A stretch of DNA of 52,904 bases from an uncultured Gammaproteobacteria bacterium (GCA_903837345.1 CAILUG010000052.1:1-52904), one strand, 5' to 3'; numbered from the stretch's first letter, positions 32,774-43,195 are shown. Numbers and translations: made by a program. Notes: generated by a model from the sequence alone, not told the origin.

Positions 32774-35700
32774 TGGATATTTTCGTCAAACGCCCGACGC
32801 TGGCGATTGTGGTCTCACTGGTCATCCTGCTGGCCGGTATCTTTGCCGCGTTCAAAATTCCGGTGTTGCAGTTTCCACGTATCGAGAGCGCTTCGTTGCA
32901 GATTTCCACTGCATATTTCGGCGCCTCCGCTGAAGTGGTGCAGGGCTTTATCACCCAGCCGGTGGAAGAGGCGGCGATGTCGATTCCGGGCGTTGATTAT
33001 GTGGACAGCACCACCGCCGCCGGTACCTCTCTGGTGACAGTCTGGCTCAACCTGAATGCCGACAGCACCCGTGCACTGGCGGAATTGACCACGCGGCTGG
33101 CGCAGATCCGCAATGATCTGCCGGTGGCCGCAGAAGATCCGGCGGTGAAAGTGGTGCGCGCCGACCGCGCCAATGCGCTGTTTTATCTCGACGTGCAAGG
33201 GGACGCCTGGTCGCGGTCCGAACTGACAGATTACATGGATCGTCAGGTCACGCCGCTGTTGACCGGGATCAATGGAGTGCAGCGGGTCGGCTTGGAAGGC
33301 GGCCGCAAGCCGGCCATGCGGGTCTGGATCGATCCGGCCAAAATCTCCGCCCTCAATATCGGCGCCGACGAAGTGATGGCAGCCATCAGATCCAACAACG
33401 TCATTGCTGCGGTCGGCAAGACCGAAAACAATTCGCAACAATTCAACCTGCTCAGCAACGCCACCTTGCAGACGGCAGCTGATTTCCAGCGGCTGGTAAT
33501 CTCGGAAAAAGAAGGGTCAGTGATCCATTTGGGTGACATTGCCCGCGTCGAAGTCGGCGAAACCCGCGGCACTTCCAATGCCCGTTTCAACCAGCGCACC
33601 AGCATGTACTTGTCAATCTGGCCGATGCCAGGCTCGAACGAACTCGATATCGGTGATGCGGTTTACAAAAAACTGGACAGCATCAGGGCCGCATTGCCAG
33701 CCGGTCTGGAAATCCGCATCGCGGCAGACAACACCACCTATATGCGTGATTCGCTGCGGGAAATTTTTACGACGCTGGGTGAAACCATCCTGCTGGTCAG
33801 CATTGTTGTGCTGGTGCTGATGGGCTCGTTCAGGACATCGCTGGTGCCGCTGGTGGCGATTCCGATTTCCATTCTTGGCAGTATTGCCGTAATCAGTCTG
33901 CTGGGTTTTTCCCTCAATCTGTTGACGATTCTGGCAGTGGTGCTGTCGGTGGGGCTGGTGGTGGATGATGCGATAGTGGTGGTGGAAAACGTTGCACGCC
34001 ATGTGCAGGAAGGCTGCAGTCGTATTGAAGCGGCATTGCTCAGCTCGCGCGAACTGCTGGCGCCGATCATCGCAATGACCTTCACGCTGGCAGCGGTTTA
34101 TACGCCGATCGGTTTTGTGTCCGGATTTACCGGCAGTTTGTTCAAGGAATTTGCGATTACGCTGGCCGTGGCAGTTATCATTTCCGGCATCGTGGCGGTC
34201 ACGCTGTCACCGATCATGAGCACCTGGGTTTGCGCTGAACATGGCGAAGAGAGCCGCATGACCCAGCGGGTCAATGCCTGGTTTGTCCGCATGAAAGCCG
34301 CGTATGAACGCGCACTCGATCGCAGCTTTCGCTGGCGCAACCAGATTCTGCTGATCGCGCTGTTCATTTCGGTGCTGATGGTGCCGTTCTACCTGTTTTC
34401 TGCCAAGGAACTGGCACCGGTGGAAGACCAGAGCAGCATCTATGTCATCATCGAGTCGCCGCCGGAAGCTTCGCTTGAGTACACCGACGACTACATGCAT
34501 GACGTCATCGCCAAACTGGAACAGAACGTCAAGGGCATCCAGCGCATTTGGCAGGTGATCAATCCCGCCGGTGGCTTCGGCGGCATTGTGCTGGTGCCGT
34601 TCAATCAGCGCGATAAATCGGTGCAGCAAGTGCTGCCGGAAGTGACCGGGTTATTGAAAAACATTACCGGTTTGCGGGTGTTTCCTTCACTTAACGCCAG
34701 CCTGCCCAGCCCCGGCCAGGCCGATGTGGAAATGGTGGTGCAATCAACCGACAGCTACGAACACATGGCGGCCTATGCCCAGCAACTGGTGCAGGCGGCC
34801 CAATCCAGCGGCCAGTTCCTGTACGCCAAAACCGATCTGAGACTCAACATGTCGCAATACCGGATGGTGTTTGATCACGACCGCATCGCCGATCTGCACA
34901 TGGATGTAAATGCCGTCAGTTCGCAACTGGCAACGCTATTGGCTGAAATGGATGCCAACCGCTACAACGCCAACGGCAAGGCCTATCGCGTGATCCCGCA
35001 GGTGGAAACCGCTGCCCGCGGCACACCTGACGGACTGCTGGATCTCTCCATTCGTACGCCGGCCGGCAGCCTGATTCCGTTGCGGTCGCTGGTGCAGTTG
35101 CAACCGGTGACCAGTCCGGGTTCGCTGGCGACCTTCAATCAGCAGCATGCGTTCCGGGTGACTGGCGCCGTGATCCCGGGCACCACCGGCGGTGAGGGGT
35201 TGAGCACGCTGGAAGCGGCCGCAGCCAAACTGCTGCCGGCCGGTTACTCGGTGGACTACGCCGGCATTTCCCGGCAATTACGCAAGGAAGGCACCACCAT
35301 GATTTCGGTCTTGCTGATTTCTGTGGTCATGGTTTATCTGGCGCTGACCGTGCAGTTCAACAGTTTCCGGTTGCCACTGGTGGTGTTGCTGGGGTCAGTC
35401 CCGTTGGCGCTGTCCGGCGCCATGCTGTTCAGTTTCCTGAAACTGACCACCATCAATATCTATGCGCAAATTGGTTTCGTGACACTGGTGGGGCTGGTCG
35501 CCAAGAACGGCATATTGATTACCGAATTTGCCCACAAGCAGCAGTTGCTGGGGTTGAGCAAACAGGCCGCCATCAGGGCGGCCGCCTCCTTGCGCTTGCG
35601 AGCGGTGCTGATGACCACGGCTGCCACAGTGCTGGGCCATTTCCCGCTGGTACTGGTAAGCGGGGCAGGGGCAGCGGCCCGCAACAGTATCGGCATCATC

Positions 35701-35811
35701 CTGGTGGCGGGCATGGCAATCGGGACCTTGTTTACGCTGTTTATCCTGCCTTCTGTCTATCTGTGGCTGGCAAAAGACGAGGAGCCGGTGCCTGCGCAAG
35801 ATATCACTTGA
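32773..35811 (+). CDS. RND efflux permease (first system)
   Basis: A 1012-residue inner-membrane antiporter of the hydrophobe/amphiphile type, with 12 membrane segments and two large periplasmic loops. The N-terminus is MDIFVKRPTLAIVVSLVILLAG. The TM4 proton-relay pair Asp398-Asp399 lies in GLVVDDAIVVVEN, and the TM10 Lys911 in GLVAKNGILITEF. All key relay residues are present, so it should be an active proton-driven exporter. Start and upstream stop overlap (TGATG). No TolC partner is in this gene pair. It may use the TolC-type protein encoded 200 bases downstream. Confidence 0.93.
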   Translation: MDIFVKRPTLAIVVSLVILLAGIFAAFKIPVLQFPRIESASLQISTAYFGASAEVVQGFITQPVEEAAMSIPGVDYVDSTTAAGTSLVTVWLNLNADSTRALAELTTRLAQIRNDLPVAAEDPAVKVVRADRANALFYLDVQGDAWSRSELTDYMDRQVTPLLTGINGVQRVGLEGGRKPAMRVWIDPAKISALNIGADEVMAAIRSNNVIAAVGKTENNSQQFNLLSNATLQTAADFQRLVISEKEGSVIHLGDIARVEVGETRGTSNARFNQRTSMYLSIWPMPGSNELDIGDAVYKKLDSIRAALPAGLEIRIAADNTTYMRDSLREIFTTLGETILLVSIVVLVLMGSFRTSLVPLVAIPISILGSIAVISLLGFSLNLLTILAVVLSVGLVVDDAIVVVENVARHVQEGCSRIEAALLSSRELLAPIIAMTFTLAAVYTPIGFVSGFTGSLFKEFAITLAVAVIISGIVAVTLSPIMSTWVCAEHGEESRMTQRVNAWFVRMKAAYERALDRSFRWRNQILLIALFISVLMVPFYLFSAKELAPVEDQSSIYVIIESPPEASLEYTDDYMHDVIAKLEQNVKGIQRIWQVINPAGGFGGIVLVPFNQRDKSVQQVLPEVTGLLKNITGLRVFPSLNASLPSPGQADVEMVVQSTDSYEHMAAYAQQLVQAAQSSGQFLYAKTDLRLNMSQYRMVFDHDRIADLHMDVNAVSSQLATLLAEMDANRYNANGKAYRVIPQVETAARGTPDGLLDLSIRTPAGSLIPLRSLVQLQPVTSPGSLATFNQQHAFRVTGAVIPGTTGGEGLSTLEAAAAKLLPAGYSVDYAGISRQLRKEGTTMISVLLISVVMVYLALTVQFNSFRLPLVVLLGSVPLALSGAMLFSFLKLTTINIYAQIGFVTLVGLVAKNGILITEFAHKQQLLGLSKQAAIRAAASLRLRAVLMTTAATVLGHFPLVLVSGAGAAARNSIGIILVAGMAIGTLFTLFILPSVYLWLAKDEEPVPAQDIT

Positions 35812-36012
35812 GTAAACACGGCAGCCGTTCGTAACCAGTTGTGGGTTACCAGAGGCACCGGCTATGCAACTGCAATATCAGCTGGCGGGACCTGCCCAAG
35901 TTCGTCAATGGCTGAATCGGCAAAAATACCGTAAATGGGGTCAGGTGCATGGATTTGTACCCGCGTTATCCAGATAATGCGGCATCCCAGTTGAGCAGCT
36001 CCAGGCTTGCCG

Positions 36013-37389
36013 ATGCATCTGCAGAAGTATCTGATCCTTGTAGTCAGTCTGACTCTGGCAGCCTGTGCGACCTATACGTCCGACCCATTGCCGGCTGCGG
36101 CCAGCGCGCCAACCGCCGCTGAACTGACAAAAATTCTCTACCGCAACAGCGAGGTGGTCGACACCCGCTTCCAGACTGCCACTCCGATTGATCTGTCTGC
36201 CGCCCTCGACAGCAATGCAGTTGCCACGCTGGTGGTGTTGCACAATCCTGATCTCAATACATTGCGCGCAACGTTGGGGGTCGCCGAGGCACAGGTATTT
36301 GCGGCCGGCCTGATGCCTGATCCGGTTTTCAGTGCCGGTGCCGACAAGGTGCTGTCAGGTCCGGATCAGCTCAATAACCTGACCGCTGCACTCGGCTTCG
36401 ATCTGAATTTCCTGCGCACACGCAGTGTTCGCATCAGTGGAGCCAGGTCTGCTGCCGCGCAGGCAAGGATGGATGTGGCCTGGGCTGAATGGCAAACCGC
36501 CGGCGCAGCCAGGTTACTGGTTGAACGCGTCAACAGTCTGCAACTTTTGCAAGCGCTGGCCGCCACCAATCAGCAACTGGCAGCGTCCCTGTTGTCGAGC
36601 ATGCAAAAGGCGGCCAAACAAGGGGATGTGGCCGGCACACCAGTGCAAACAGCTGCCGCAGCTGCCAATGCAGCAGATCAGGCTGCCATCCAGGCGCAGG
36701 GTGATCTTGATGCAGCCAGGCTGGAGTTGAATGCCTTGCTGGGCCTGCCCACCGACTTCGCACTGCAGTTGGCCAGACCTGCTGATGCCATCGATGCCAA
36801 GGTAGTGTCTGCTCTGCCGGCACTGGATGCCTTGTACACACAGGCCGTACAGGCTCGCGCCGATCTCATCGCGTTGCGCCTGGGTTACGACGCGCAGGAA
36901 GCGGTGGTTCACAAGGCAGTGCTCGATCAATTTCCAAACCTGAATCTCATCATCAATGGTTCCCGTGACACCACCGGCAATCGTCTGCTGGGGCCTGCCC
37001 TCGATTTCTCGCTGCCACTGTGGAATCGCAACCGTGGCGGCATTGCAATCGAACAGGCCACGCGTGCCGTGCTGCAAAAAGAATATGCGGCTCGCCTCCT
37101 GCAAACGCGTACTGAATTGGCGGCTGCACTGGCTAATATTGTGCTCGCCGGCAAACAACAGCAAAGTTTGCAGCAGGGCCTGCCTGGCTTGCAGCAATTG
37201 GCAACCAGCAGTCGTGCTGCAGCCACGCGCGGCGATGTGGCACAGACTGCTGCAGCGACAGCCGAACAAAACCTGTATGAACGACAGAGCCAGCTGGTGC
37301 TGGCCCGGCAGAGTCTGGCTGAACACATGATTGCACTCGAATTGTTGAGTGGTGCAGCAAGGGATCAATGGGGTAAAACACATGAATAG
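36013..37389 (+). CDS. TolC-family outer-membrane lipoprotein (CusC/OprM-like)
   Basis: A 458-residue outer-membrane channel protein. The signal has a lipobox LAACA, so it is lipid-anchored like OprM/CusC. Two repeated helical segments follow (RATLGVAEAQVFAAGLMPDPVFSAGADK in the first half). The helical barrel crosses the periplasm and docks to the adaptor encoded next. ATG 36013 is chosen: a TTG at 36007 is in frame but the lipoprotein signal begins at the ATG. It overlaps the adaptor gene by 8 bases. The 201 bases before it contain no gene and probably the promoter of the second pump operon. Confidence 0.85.
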   Translation: MHLQKYLILVVSLTLAACATYTSDPLPAAASAPTAAELTKILYRNSEVVDTRFQTATPIDLSAALDSNAVATLVVLHNPDLNTLRATLGVAEAQVFAAGLMPDPVFSAGADKVLSGPDQLNNLTAALGFDLNFLRTRSVRISGARSAAAQARMDVAWAEWQTAGAARLLVERVNSLQLLQALAATNQQLAASLLSSMQKAAKQGDVAGTPVQTAAAAANAADQAAIQAQGDLDAARLELNALLGLPTDFALQLARPADAIDAKVVSALPALDALYTQAVQARADLIALRLGYDAQEAVVHKAVLDQFPNLNLIINGSRDTTGNRLLGPALDFSLPLWNRNRGGIAIEQATRAVLQKEYAARLLQTRTELAAALANIVLAGKQQQSLQQGLPGLQQLATSSRAAATRGDVAQTAAATAEQNLYERQSQLVLARQSLAEHMIALELLSGAARDQWGKTHE

Positions 37390-38407
37390 CCGCGCGCTGG
37401 TCTGCTGCTTGCCACTGTTGCTGGCAATGACAGCATGCTCGCAATATGAAAATGAAGAACCCGCCAAGCCGGCGGCCCATATCACGGTGGCCACTGCCGG
37501 GCGTGGTGATCTGGTGCAGACTGTCACGCTCTATGGTGTGGTAGAGAACGGCGTCGATGGTCGTATCAAGGTGGCAGCGCCACTGGAAGCCAGAATCGCC
37601 AGTGTCGATGTGGGTGTTGGCAGTGTGGTTGCGGCCGGCGCCGTGCTTGCGCATCTGCAGGCATCACCCTTGACCGAGCTGGAACTGGGCAAGGCCCGCA
37701 CCGATGTGCAGCAATCCACAGCTGCCGCCGCCAGGGCCGAACGTTTGCGAGCAGACGGATTGGGCAGCGACGCCGAAGTTGAACTGGCGAAGGCGGCCAT
37801 GACCAACAGCGAAGCCTTGTTGCGCAGTTTGCAGAATCGCAGCAACACGCTGGAGTTGAAGGCGCCGGTAGCGGCAGTGGTTGGCAGCATCGACGCCAGT
37901 CTTGGTGAAATGATTGCTGCCGGCGGCAGTGTGCTCACGCTGGTGCGCAGCAGCAAGTCCACACTGCATTTCAGCATGGACCCGGCACTGGCTTCCAGGG
38001 TCAGTATTGGCACCAAAGTGCAGATCAGGTTGCCCGCCAATGCAGGCGAGCTGACTGGCACCGTGAGCTCGATTGCCCCGGCAGTGGACTCCCAAACCCG
38101 TTTGTTGCCGGTCTATGCCAGCGTGACAGCAGCCAATAATCTGAAACCTGGCGAAAACCTGCGCGCACAACTTGCTGTGAAAAGCGTCACCGCCGCGCTG
38201 CTGATACCGTATGCCGCTCTGCTGGATGATGGTGGCCAGGCGTTTGTGTTTGTGGTGCATGACGCAGTGGCCAGCCGCCGTGATGTAAGCACTGGCGCCA
38301 CTGATGGTGACCATATCGAAATTCTTGATGGTTTGCAGGAAGGTGAACAAGTCGCAGTCACCGGGCTCACCGGGCTTGACGATGGCGTGGCGGTGCAACT
38401 GCAGTGA
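37382..38407 (+). CDS. RND efflux periplasmic adaptor lipoprotein (second system)
   Basis: About 341 residues: signal peptide with lipobox LAMTAC, then an adaptor of the HlyD/CusB class with VTLYGVVENGVDGRIKVAAPLEARIASVDVGVGSVVAAGAVLAHL as the lipoyl half (positions about 37525-37655), a helical hairpin, and a beta-barrel. It overlaps the TolC-type gene at its start and the pump gene at its end (GTGA), so the three are a single translationally coupled unit. Its sequence differs clearly from the adaptor of the first system, so this is not a tandem duplication. Confidence 0.88.
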   Translation: MNSRALVCCLPLLLAMTACSQYENEEPAKPAAHITVATAGRGDLVQTVTLYGVVENGVDGRIKVAAPLEARIASVDVGVGSVVAAGAVLAHLQASPLTELELGKARTDVQQSTAAAARAERLRADGLGSDAEVELAKAAMTNSEALLRSLQNRSNTLELKAPVAAVVGSIDASLGEMIAAGGSVLTLVRSSKSTLHFSMDPALASRVSIGTKVQIRLPANAGELTGTVSSIAPAVDSQTRLLPVYASVTAANNLKPGENLRAQLAVKSVTAALLIPYAALLDDGGQAFVFVVHDAVASRRDVSTGATDGDHIEILDGLQEGEQVAVTGLTGLDDGVAVQLQ

Positions 38408-41400
38408 AAGCCTTCCTGGAAAATCATGCCCGTTCAATCTGGCTGCTGGTGGCACTGTGTACCCTGGGCGGGGTGATTTTTGCATTCAAGATGCCGGTCA
38501 GCCTGTTTCCGCCGATTGATTATCCGCGCGTTATTGTGACAGTGGATGCGGGGGAGCGGGACGCCGCCCAAATGGCGGCGGAAATCACCCGTCCGATTGA
38601 AATCGCCTTGCGTAAAGTGCCGGGAGTAATCCGGATCCGTTCCACCACCAGTCGTGGTGCCGCGCAAATTGCGCTCAACTTCAACTGGGGAGATGACATG
38701 GTGGCTGCGTTGCTGGCCACGCAGGGCGCATTGGCCACACTCGCCAGCGAATTCCCGCCCGGCATCCGCTTCGATATCCATCGCTCGGATCCAACCATCT
38801 TTCCGGTGCTGGGACTTGCGCTTACTTCCGACACGCTCGATCAGCAGGCGCTGCGCCAGCTGGCAGAACTGAAATTGCGGCCTGCTCTCACCGCGGTGCA
38901 AGGTGTGGCTGGTGTCGACATTCTGGGTGGTTCACCACGCGAGCTGGCCGTGGATGTTGATCTTGGCAAACTGCAGAGCCTGGGTCTTGGTGTCGATGAT
39001 GTGACCGCCGCACTGGCCGGTGCCAATACCGTAGCTGGCGTGGGCATGATGGAAGATCGCCACCGGCTGTATCTGGTGCTGGTGGAAGGCCGGGTGACCA
39101 ATGTGCAGACTCTCGCAGCCACGCCGGTGAAACCGGCGGGCCCGGACGGGCTTGGCCTGGTCACCTTGTCGCAGGTCGCCAGCATTGCCACCGCCGCCGA
39201 ACCCAACTACACCCGTGTCACCTCCGATGGCCAGCGCGCGGTACTGGTCAACATCCGCCAGGCGCTGCGTGGTGACAGCGTCGCCATTGTGAAGGCGGTA
39301 TCAGCGCGTTTGCAGTCGCTGGCATTGCCGGCCACTGTCAAGGTCACGCCGTTCTATGACCAGTCCGAACTGGTGACCGGTGCAGCCAATGCAGTGGCTG
39401 AAGCCATTTTGCTGGGATCGCTGCTGGCGGGCGCGGTGCTGTTGTATTTCCTGCGTTCGGCACGGTTGATGGTGATCACTGCGCTTATGTTGCCGGGTGT
39501 GTTGCTCGCTACCTGCCTCGCCTTGTTTGCCTTGGGTCTCGGTTTCAACATGATGACGCTCGGCGGCATGGCGGCGGCGGTGGGTCTGATTGTCGATGAT
39601 GCCGTGGTGGTGTTTGAACACATGATGCGTCAGCTGCAAAGTGGTGGCAAACGGGACAGCAGAACCTTGTTGCAGGCCGCCGCCGAAATGGAGCGCCCGT
39701 TGCTCGGCTCCACACTCGCCACCATCATTGTGTTCCTGCCACTGAGTTTCATCAGTGGTGTCACCGGCGGATTTTTCACCGCGCTGGCGATCACCATGGT
39801 GCTGTCGCTGTTGTTCTCGCTGTTTTATGCGCGTTGCGTGATTCCACTGGTAGCAGCACATTGGCTGACGGCGCGCGATGCCGAGCAGGCTGAAAAAGCC
39901 AATGCCATGATGGCGCGGCTGGGCCGCTACTATCTGGGTTGTTTTCAGCGTCTGTTGTCCAGGCCCGGCTTGTTTGTGGTGTGCACCGCCTTGTTGTTGA
40001 CCGCCGGCGGCTGCTTGGCGTGGACGCAAGTCAAGTCGGGTTTCATGCCGACCATGGATGAAGGGGGGTTCGTACTTGATTACAAAGCCCATCCGGGGGC
40101 AGCGCTGGCAGACACTGACAGTCTGTTGGCCCATGCCGAGCAGATCATCAAGGCGACTCCGGAAGTGGCCAGTTATTCACGGCGCACGGGAGTGCAGCTT
40201 GGCGGCGGTCTCACAGAAGCTGATGAAGGCGATTACTTCATCCGTTTGCATGGCGGGTCGCGTCGCCCGATTGAACAGGTGATGGGGGAAGTACGCACCA
40301 AAATTGAATCCCAGGTGCCGGGACTGCAAGTGGAGCTCACCCAGCTGATGGAAGATCTGATTGGTGATCTGACGGCGGTGCCGCAGCCGATCGAAGTGAA
40401 ATTGTTCAGTGATGATCCTGCGCAGCTGGCCGACAGCGCCACCCGGGTTGCCGCCGCCTTGAAGAAAGTGGAAGGAGTAGTGGAAATCGTAGACGGCTTG
40501 CGTATCGCCGGAGATGCCATCACTGTCAAAGTGGATGCCGGACTGGCTGCACAACAAGGACTCAATTCCACAAAGATTGCCGAGCAGCTGGAACAGTTGA
40601 TGGGCGGACGCACTGCGACGCGTATTCGTATCGGTGAACAACTGGTCGGCGTGCGTGTGCGTTCAGAGACAGGCTTGCGCAGTCGTGCTGCGCAACTGGG
40701 CGAGCTGCCGCTGACTGCGCCGGATGGCCACATAGTGCTGTTGCGCCAGGTGGCCGCCATTGCCGGCGATCCAGGTCAGCGTCAGTTGACCCGCGAGGAT
40801 CTGGCGCCGTTTGTGGCAGTAACCGCCAGACTGGAAGGGCGCGATCTCGGTTCTGCAATGCGGGCAACAAGAGCCGCAGTTTCCGACCTGAATCTGTCGC
40901 CGGGTGTGCGTGTCGATTACGGCGGCCTCTATGCCGAGCAGCAGAAAAGTTTTGCCGACATGACGCTGGTCTTCACTGCCGCGCTGCTGCTGAGTGCATT
41001 GCTGCTGACCTTGCTGTTCGAACGTTTGCTGTGGACGCTGGCTGCGATTGTCACCGTGTTGTTGTCGGTGGCAGCTGTGCTGCTGGGATTGTGGATAGCC
41101 CGTATCGAACTGAACATTTCGGCGCTGATGGGCTTGACGATGGTGGTTGGCATGGTGACCGAGCTGATCATTTTTTATCTGTCAGAGATTGATCGCAGTC
41201 AACCGCAGGGGTTGTCACAGTTGCGGGAAGTCGGGCTTAATCGTTTGCGACCCATACTGATGTCGGCACTGATCGCGATTTTGACGCTGAGCCCGTTGGC
41301 GCTCAGCATCAGCCGGGGCGCCGGTCTGCAACAACCGCTTGCCACTGCCATCATCTTTGGCCTGCTGGCGGCGGTGCCGCTGGTGCTGCTGTTTTTGCCG

Positions 41401-41484
41401 GCGTTGCTGGCTGTTCTGGGTGCGAATACGCACAGACTGCCTGACATTGATCAGCCAGAATCGCAGGATCTTCAGAAAATCTGA
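38404..41484 (+). CDS. RND efflux permease (second system, divergent TM10)
   Basis: A 1026-residue RND transporter beginning with GTG at 38404, overlapping the adaptor stop. TM4 keeps Asp398-Asp399 in GLIVDDAVVVFEH. The TM10 region reads MGLTMVVGMVTELIIFYLSE and lacks the Lys found in AcrB-type pumps and in the first system. CusA-like heavy-metal pumps also lack that Lys. I see no Met cluster to support metal transport. The relay may therefore run differently. Its periplasmic loops contain MPTMDEGGFVLDYKAHPGA, a phrase common in the CusA/NolG branch. Substrate unknown. Confidence 0.9.
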   Translation: MKAFLENHARSIWLLVALCTLGGVIFAFKMPVSLFPPIDYPRVIVTVDAGERDAAQMAAEITRPIEIALRKVPGVIRIRSTTSRGAAQIALNFNWGDDMVAALLATQGALATLASEFPPGIRFDIHRSDPTIFPVLGLALTSDTLDQQALRQLAELKLRPALTAVQGVAGVDILGGSPRELAVDVDLGKLQSLGLGVDDVTAALAGANTVAGVGMMEDRHRLYLVLVEGRVTNVQTLAATPVKPAGPDGLGLVTLSQVASIATAAEPNYTRVTSDGQRAVLVNIRQALRGDSVAIVKAVSARLQSLALPATVKVTPFYDQSELVTGAANAVAEAILLGSLLAGAVLLYFLRSARLMVITALMLPGVLLATCLALFALGLGFNMMTLGGMAAAVGLIVDDAVVVFEHMMRQLQSGGKRDSRTLLQAAAEMERPLLGSTLATIIVFLPLSFISGVTGGFFTALAITMVLSLLFSLFYARCVIPLVAAHWLTARDAEQAEKANAMMARLGRYYLGCFQRLLSRPGLFVVCTALLLTAGGCLAWTQVKSGFMPTMDEGGFVLDYKAHPGAALADTDSLLAHAEQIIKATPEVASYSRRTGVQLGGGLTEADEGDYFIRLHGGSRRPIEQVMGEVRTKIESQVPGLQVELTQLMEDLIGDLTAVPQPIEVKLFSDDPAQLADSATRVAAALKKVEGVVEIVDGLRIAGDAITVKVDAGLAAQQGLNSTKIAEQLEQLMGGRTATRIRIGEQLVGVRVRSETGLRSRAAQLGELPLTAPDGHIVLLRQVAAIAGDPGQRQLTREDLAPFVAVTARLEGRDLGSAMRATRAAVSDLNLSPGVRVDYGGLYAEQQKSFADMTLVFTAALLLSALLLTLLFERLLWTLAAIVTVLLSVAAVLLGLWIARIELNISALMGLTMVVGMVTELIIFYLSEIDRSQPQGLSQLREVGLNRLRPILMSALIAILTLSPLALSISRGAGLQQPLATAIIFGLLAAVPLVLLFLPALLAVLGANTHRLPDIDQPESQDLQKI

Positions 41485-41491
41485 AACAGAC

Positions 41492-43195
41492 ATGAACAAG
41501 AGCAGGCTCATTTGGTGCAAATCGACGCTGGCAGCCTCGCTAATGCTGGCAGCCGGTGCAGCGGTGTCACAAGACAAAGGCAAATGTACCGATATCAGCC
41601 AGCCCGCCACTGCCTCCTACGATTTCACCAAGGAGTTGACACGCTGGGGCAGCGCCAAAAACTACTTCGATCTTGATGCAACACCTCGCACGGTCGGCTC
41701 CATCACCGTCAATTCCCTGCCGATTTTTGACGAAAACAATCCGCGGGAAGACAATTTTCTTTTCAAATGGGCAAATGCCATCCATTTCACCACCCGTCCG
41801 CAAGTCATCACTGACCAATTGTTGTTCAAGGAGGGTGACCCTGCCACCAAGCATGTGTTGGCAGAGAGCGAACGCATATTGCGAAGTCGCCAGTATATTG
41901 GTGATGTGTCAATCCGGGTATTGCGCGAGTGTGGTGATGCTGTCGATCTGGAAGTGGTGGAACGTGAAGTGTGGACGCTGACGCCTGAACTTTCATTCAA
42001 AACCACAGGTGGCACTACCAGTTCTGGCATTGGAGTCAGAGACTCCAACATTCTGGGCACTGGCCAGTTCCTGGAATTCAAATACAAAAACAATCCGGAT
42101 CGCAGCTCCTGGGGTTTCGTTTACAAGAATCCCAACATCGGCAGCAGTCATGCCGAATTCAGCAGTGATCTCAACCAGACCTCGGACGGTCATCATTATG
42201 TGGTGCAAGCGTCCCAGCCGTTTTATTCGCTGGACGACAAACATTCATGGCGGGTGACAACGGAGTCCACCAGTGAAATTCTCACCCAGTACAGAAACAG
42301 CCAGAGTGTTTCCAATCTTCAACACGACCTGAAGAATGCCGAATTCATCTACGGCAGATCTGATGGCGTCATCGATGGCTCAGTCAACCGTTTCAGTGGG
42401 GGTGCATACCTGAGCCAGCAATACTGGAAGCCGACCGCTACCGTACTGCCTGCACCGGCCGGCTATCGTCCCGAGCTGCAGCTCAACTACCCCTTTGTGC
42501 AATACGAATACCTGGAAGACAACTACGTTATTGGTTACAACATCGGCCAGATCAAGCGTACTGAGGATTTGTTGCTCGGCAAGCATCTGCGTACGCGCGT
42601 CGGTTATGCCGGCAGCAACGGTGGCAATGTGATCTTCAACGGCGATTTTGGCGATACCTTGCTGTATCGCCAAGGCCGCTTGCTGCAATTGTCTGCCAAA
42701 TGGGATGCGCGCTGGAATCGTGACACGTCACGGCTGGAAGATACTGTGCTGAAAGCCAACCTCGACTACCAGATGGAATTGAGCGTCCACCGCACCTTGT
42801 TTCTGGGCCTTGCTGCCGACAAGGTTTATAACCTGAATGACGGCACCCAGCTGATCATGGGCGGCAGCAATGGCTTGCGCGGCTATGACACGCACTTCCT
42901 CAATGGCACCGGCAGTGTGCAATTTACTGCCGAAGAGCGCTATTTCACCGATTACCACTGGCTGCAGCTGGCGCGAGTGGGATTTGCCATGTTCTATGAT
43001 GCAGGGAGGGTATACGGCAATCCGGATCCGGGCGCACAACGCGTGTACCAGAATGTCGGCTTCGGCCTGCGACTGGCACCCAGCCGTTCCGAGTCAGGCC
43101 AGATCGTGCATATTGATATAGCGTGGCCTCTGAACAGCAATGTGCCAGGTGGTGGTGGCAGGCAGTTCGTGGTTGAAGTCAAAAATACTTTGTGA
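41492..43195 (+). CDS. BamA/TamA-like outer-membrane beta-barrel protein
   Basis: A 567-residue protein with a signal peptide (ending AAVSQ), one POTRA-like region (about residues 90-160; TRPQVITDQLLFKEGDPAT, then ILRSRQYIGDVSIRVL), and a C-terminal barrel with GGSNGLRGYDTHF near the family signature and a terminal aromatic/hydrophobic strand. The family inserts or secretes outer-membrane proteins (TpsB, TamA, BamA). It follows the pump gene by 7 bases, so it is probably in the same operon, which is unusual. With only one visible POTRA it is not BamA itself. Confidence 0.75.
   Translation: MNKSRLIWCKSTLAASLMLAAGAAVSQDKGKCTDISQPATASYDFTKELTRWGSAKNYFDLDATPRTVGSITVNSLPIFDENNPREDNFLFKWANAIHFTTRPQVITDQLLFKEGDPATKHVLAESERILRSRQYIGDVSIRVLRECGDAVDLEVVEREVWTLTPELSFKTTGGTTSSGIGVRDSNILGTGQFLEFKYKNNPDRSSWGFVYKNPNIGSSHAEFSSDLNQTSDGHHYVVQASQPFYSLDDKHSWRVTTESTSEILTQYRNSQSVSNLQHDLKNAEFIYGRSDGVIDGSVNRFSGGAYLSQQYWKPTATVLPAPAGYRPELQLNYPFVQYEYLEDNYVIGYNIGQIKRTEDLLLGKHLRTRVGYAGSNGGNVIFNGDFGDTLLYRQGRLLQLSAKWDARWNRDTSRLEDTVLKANLDYQMELSVHRTLFLGLAADKVYNLNDGTQLIMGGSNGLRGYDTHFLNGTGSVQFTAEERYFTDYHWLQLARVGFAMFYDAGRVYGNPDPGAQRVYQNVGFGLRLAPSRSESGQIVHIDIAWPLNSNVPGGGGRQFVVEVKNTL

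Noticed and set aside
36514-37527. A 337-codon minus-strand frame over the TolC-type and adaptor genes
   Set aside because: It crosses the junction of two overlapping plus-strand genes with lipoprotein signals and has no recognisable domain of its own.
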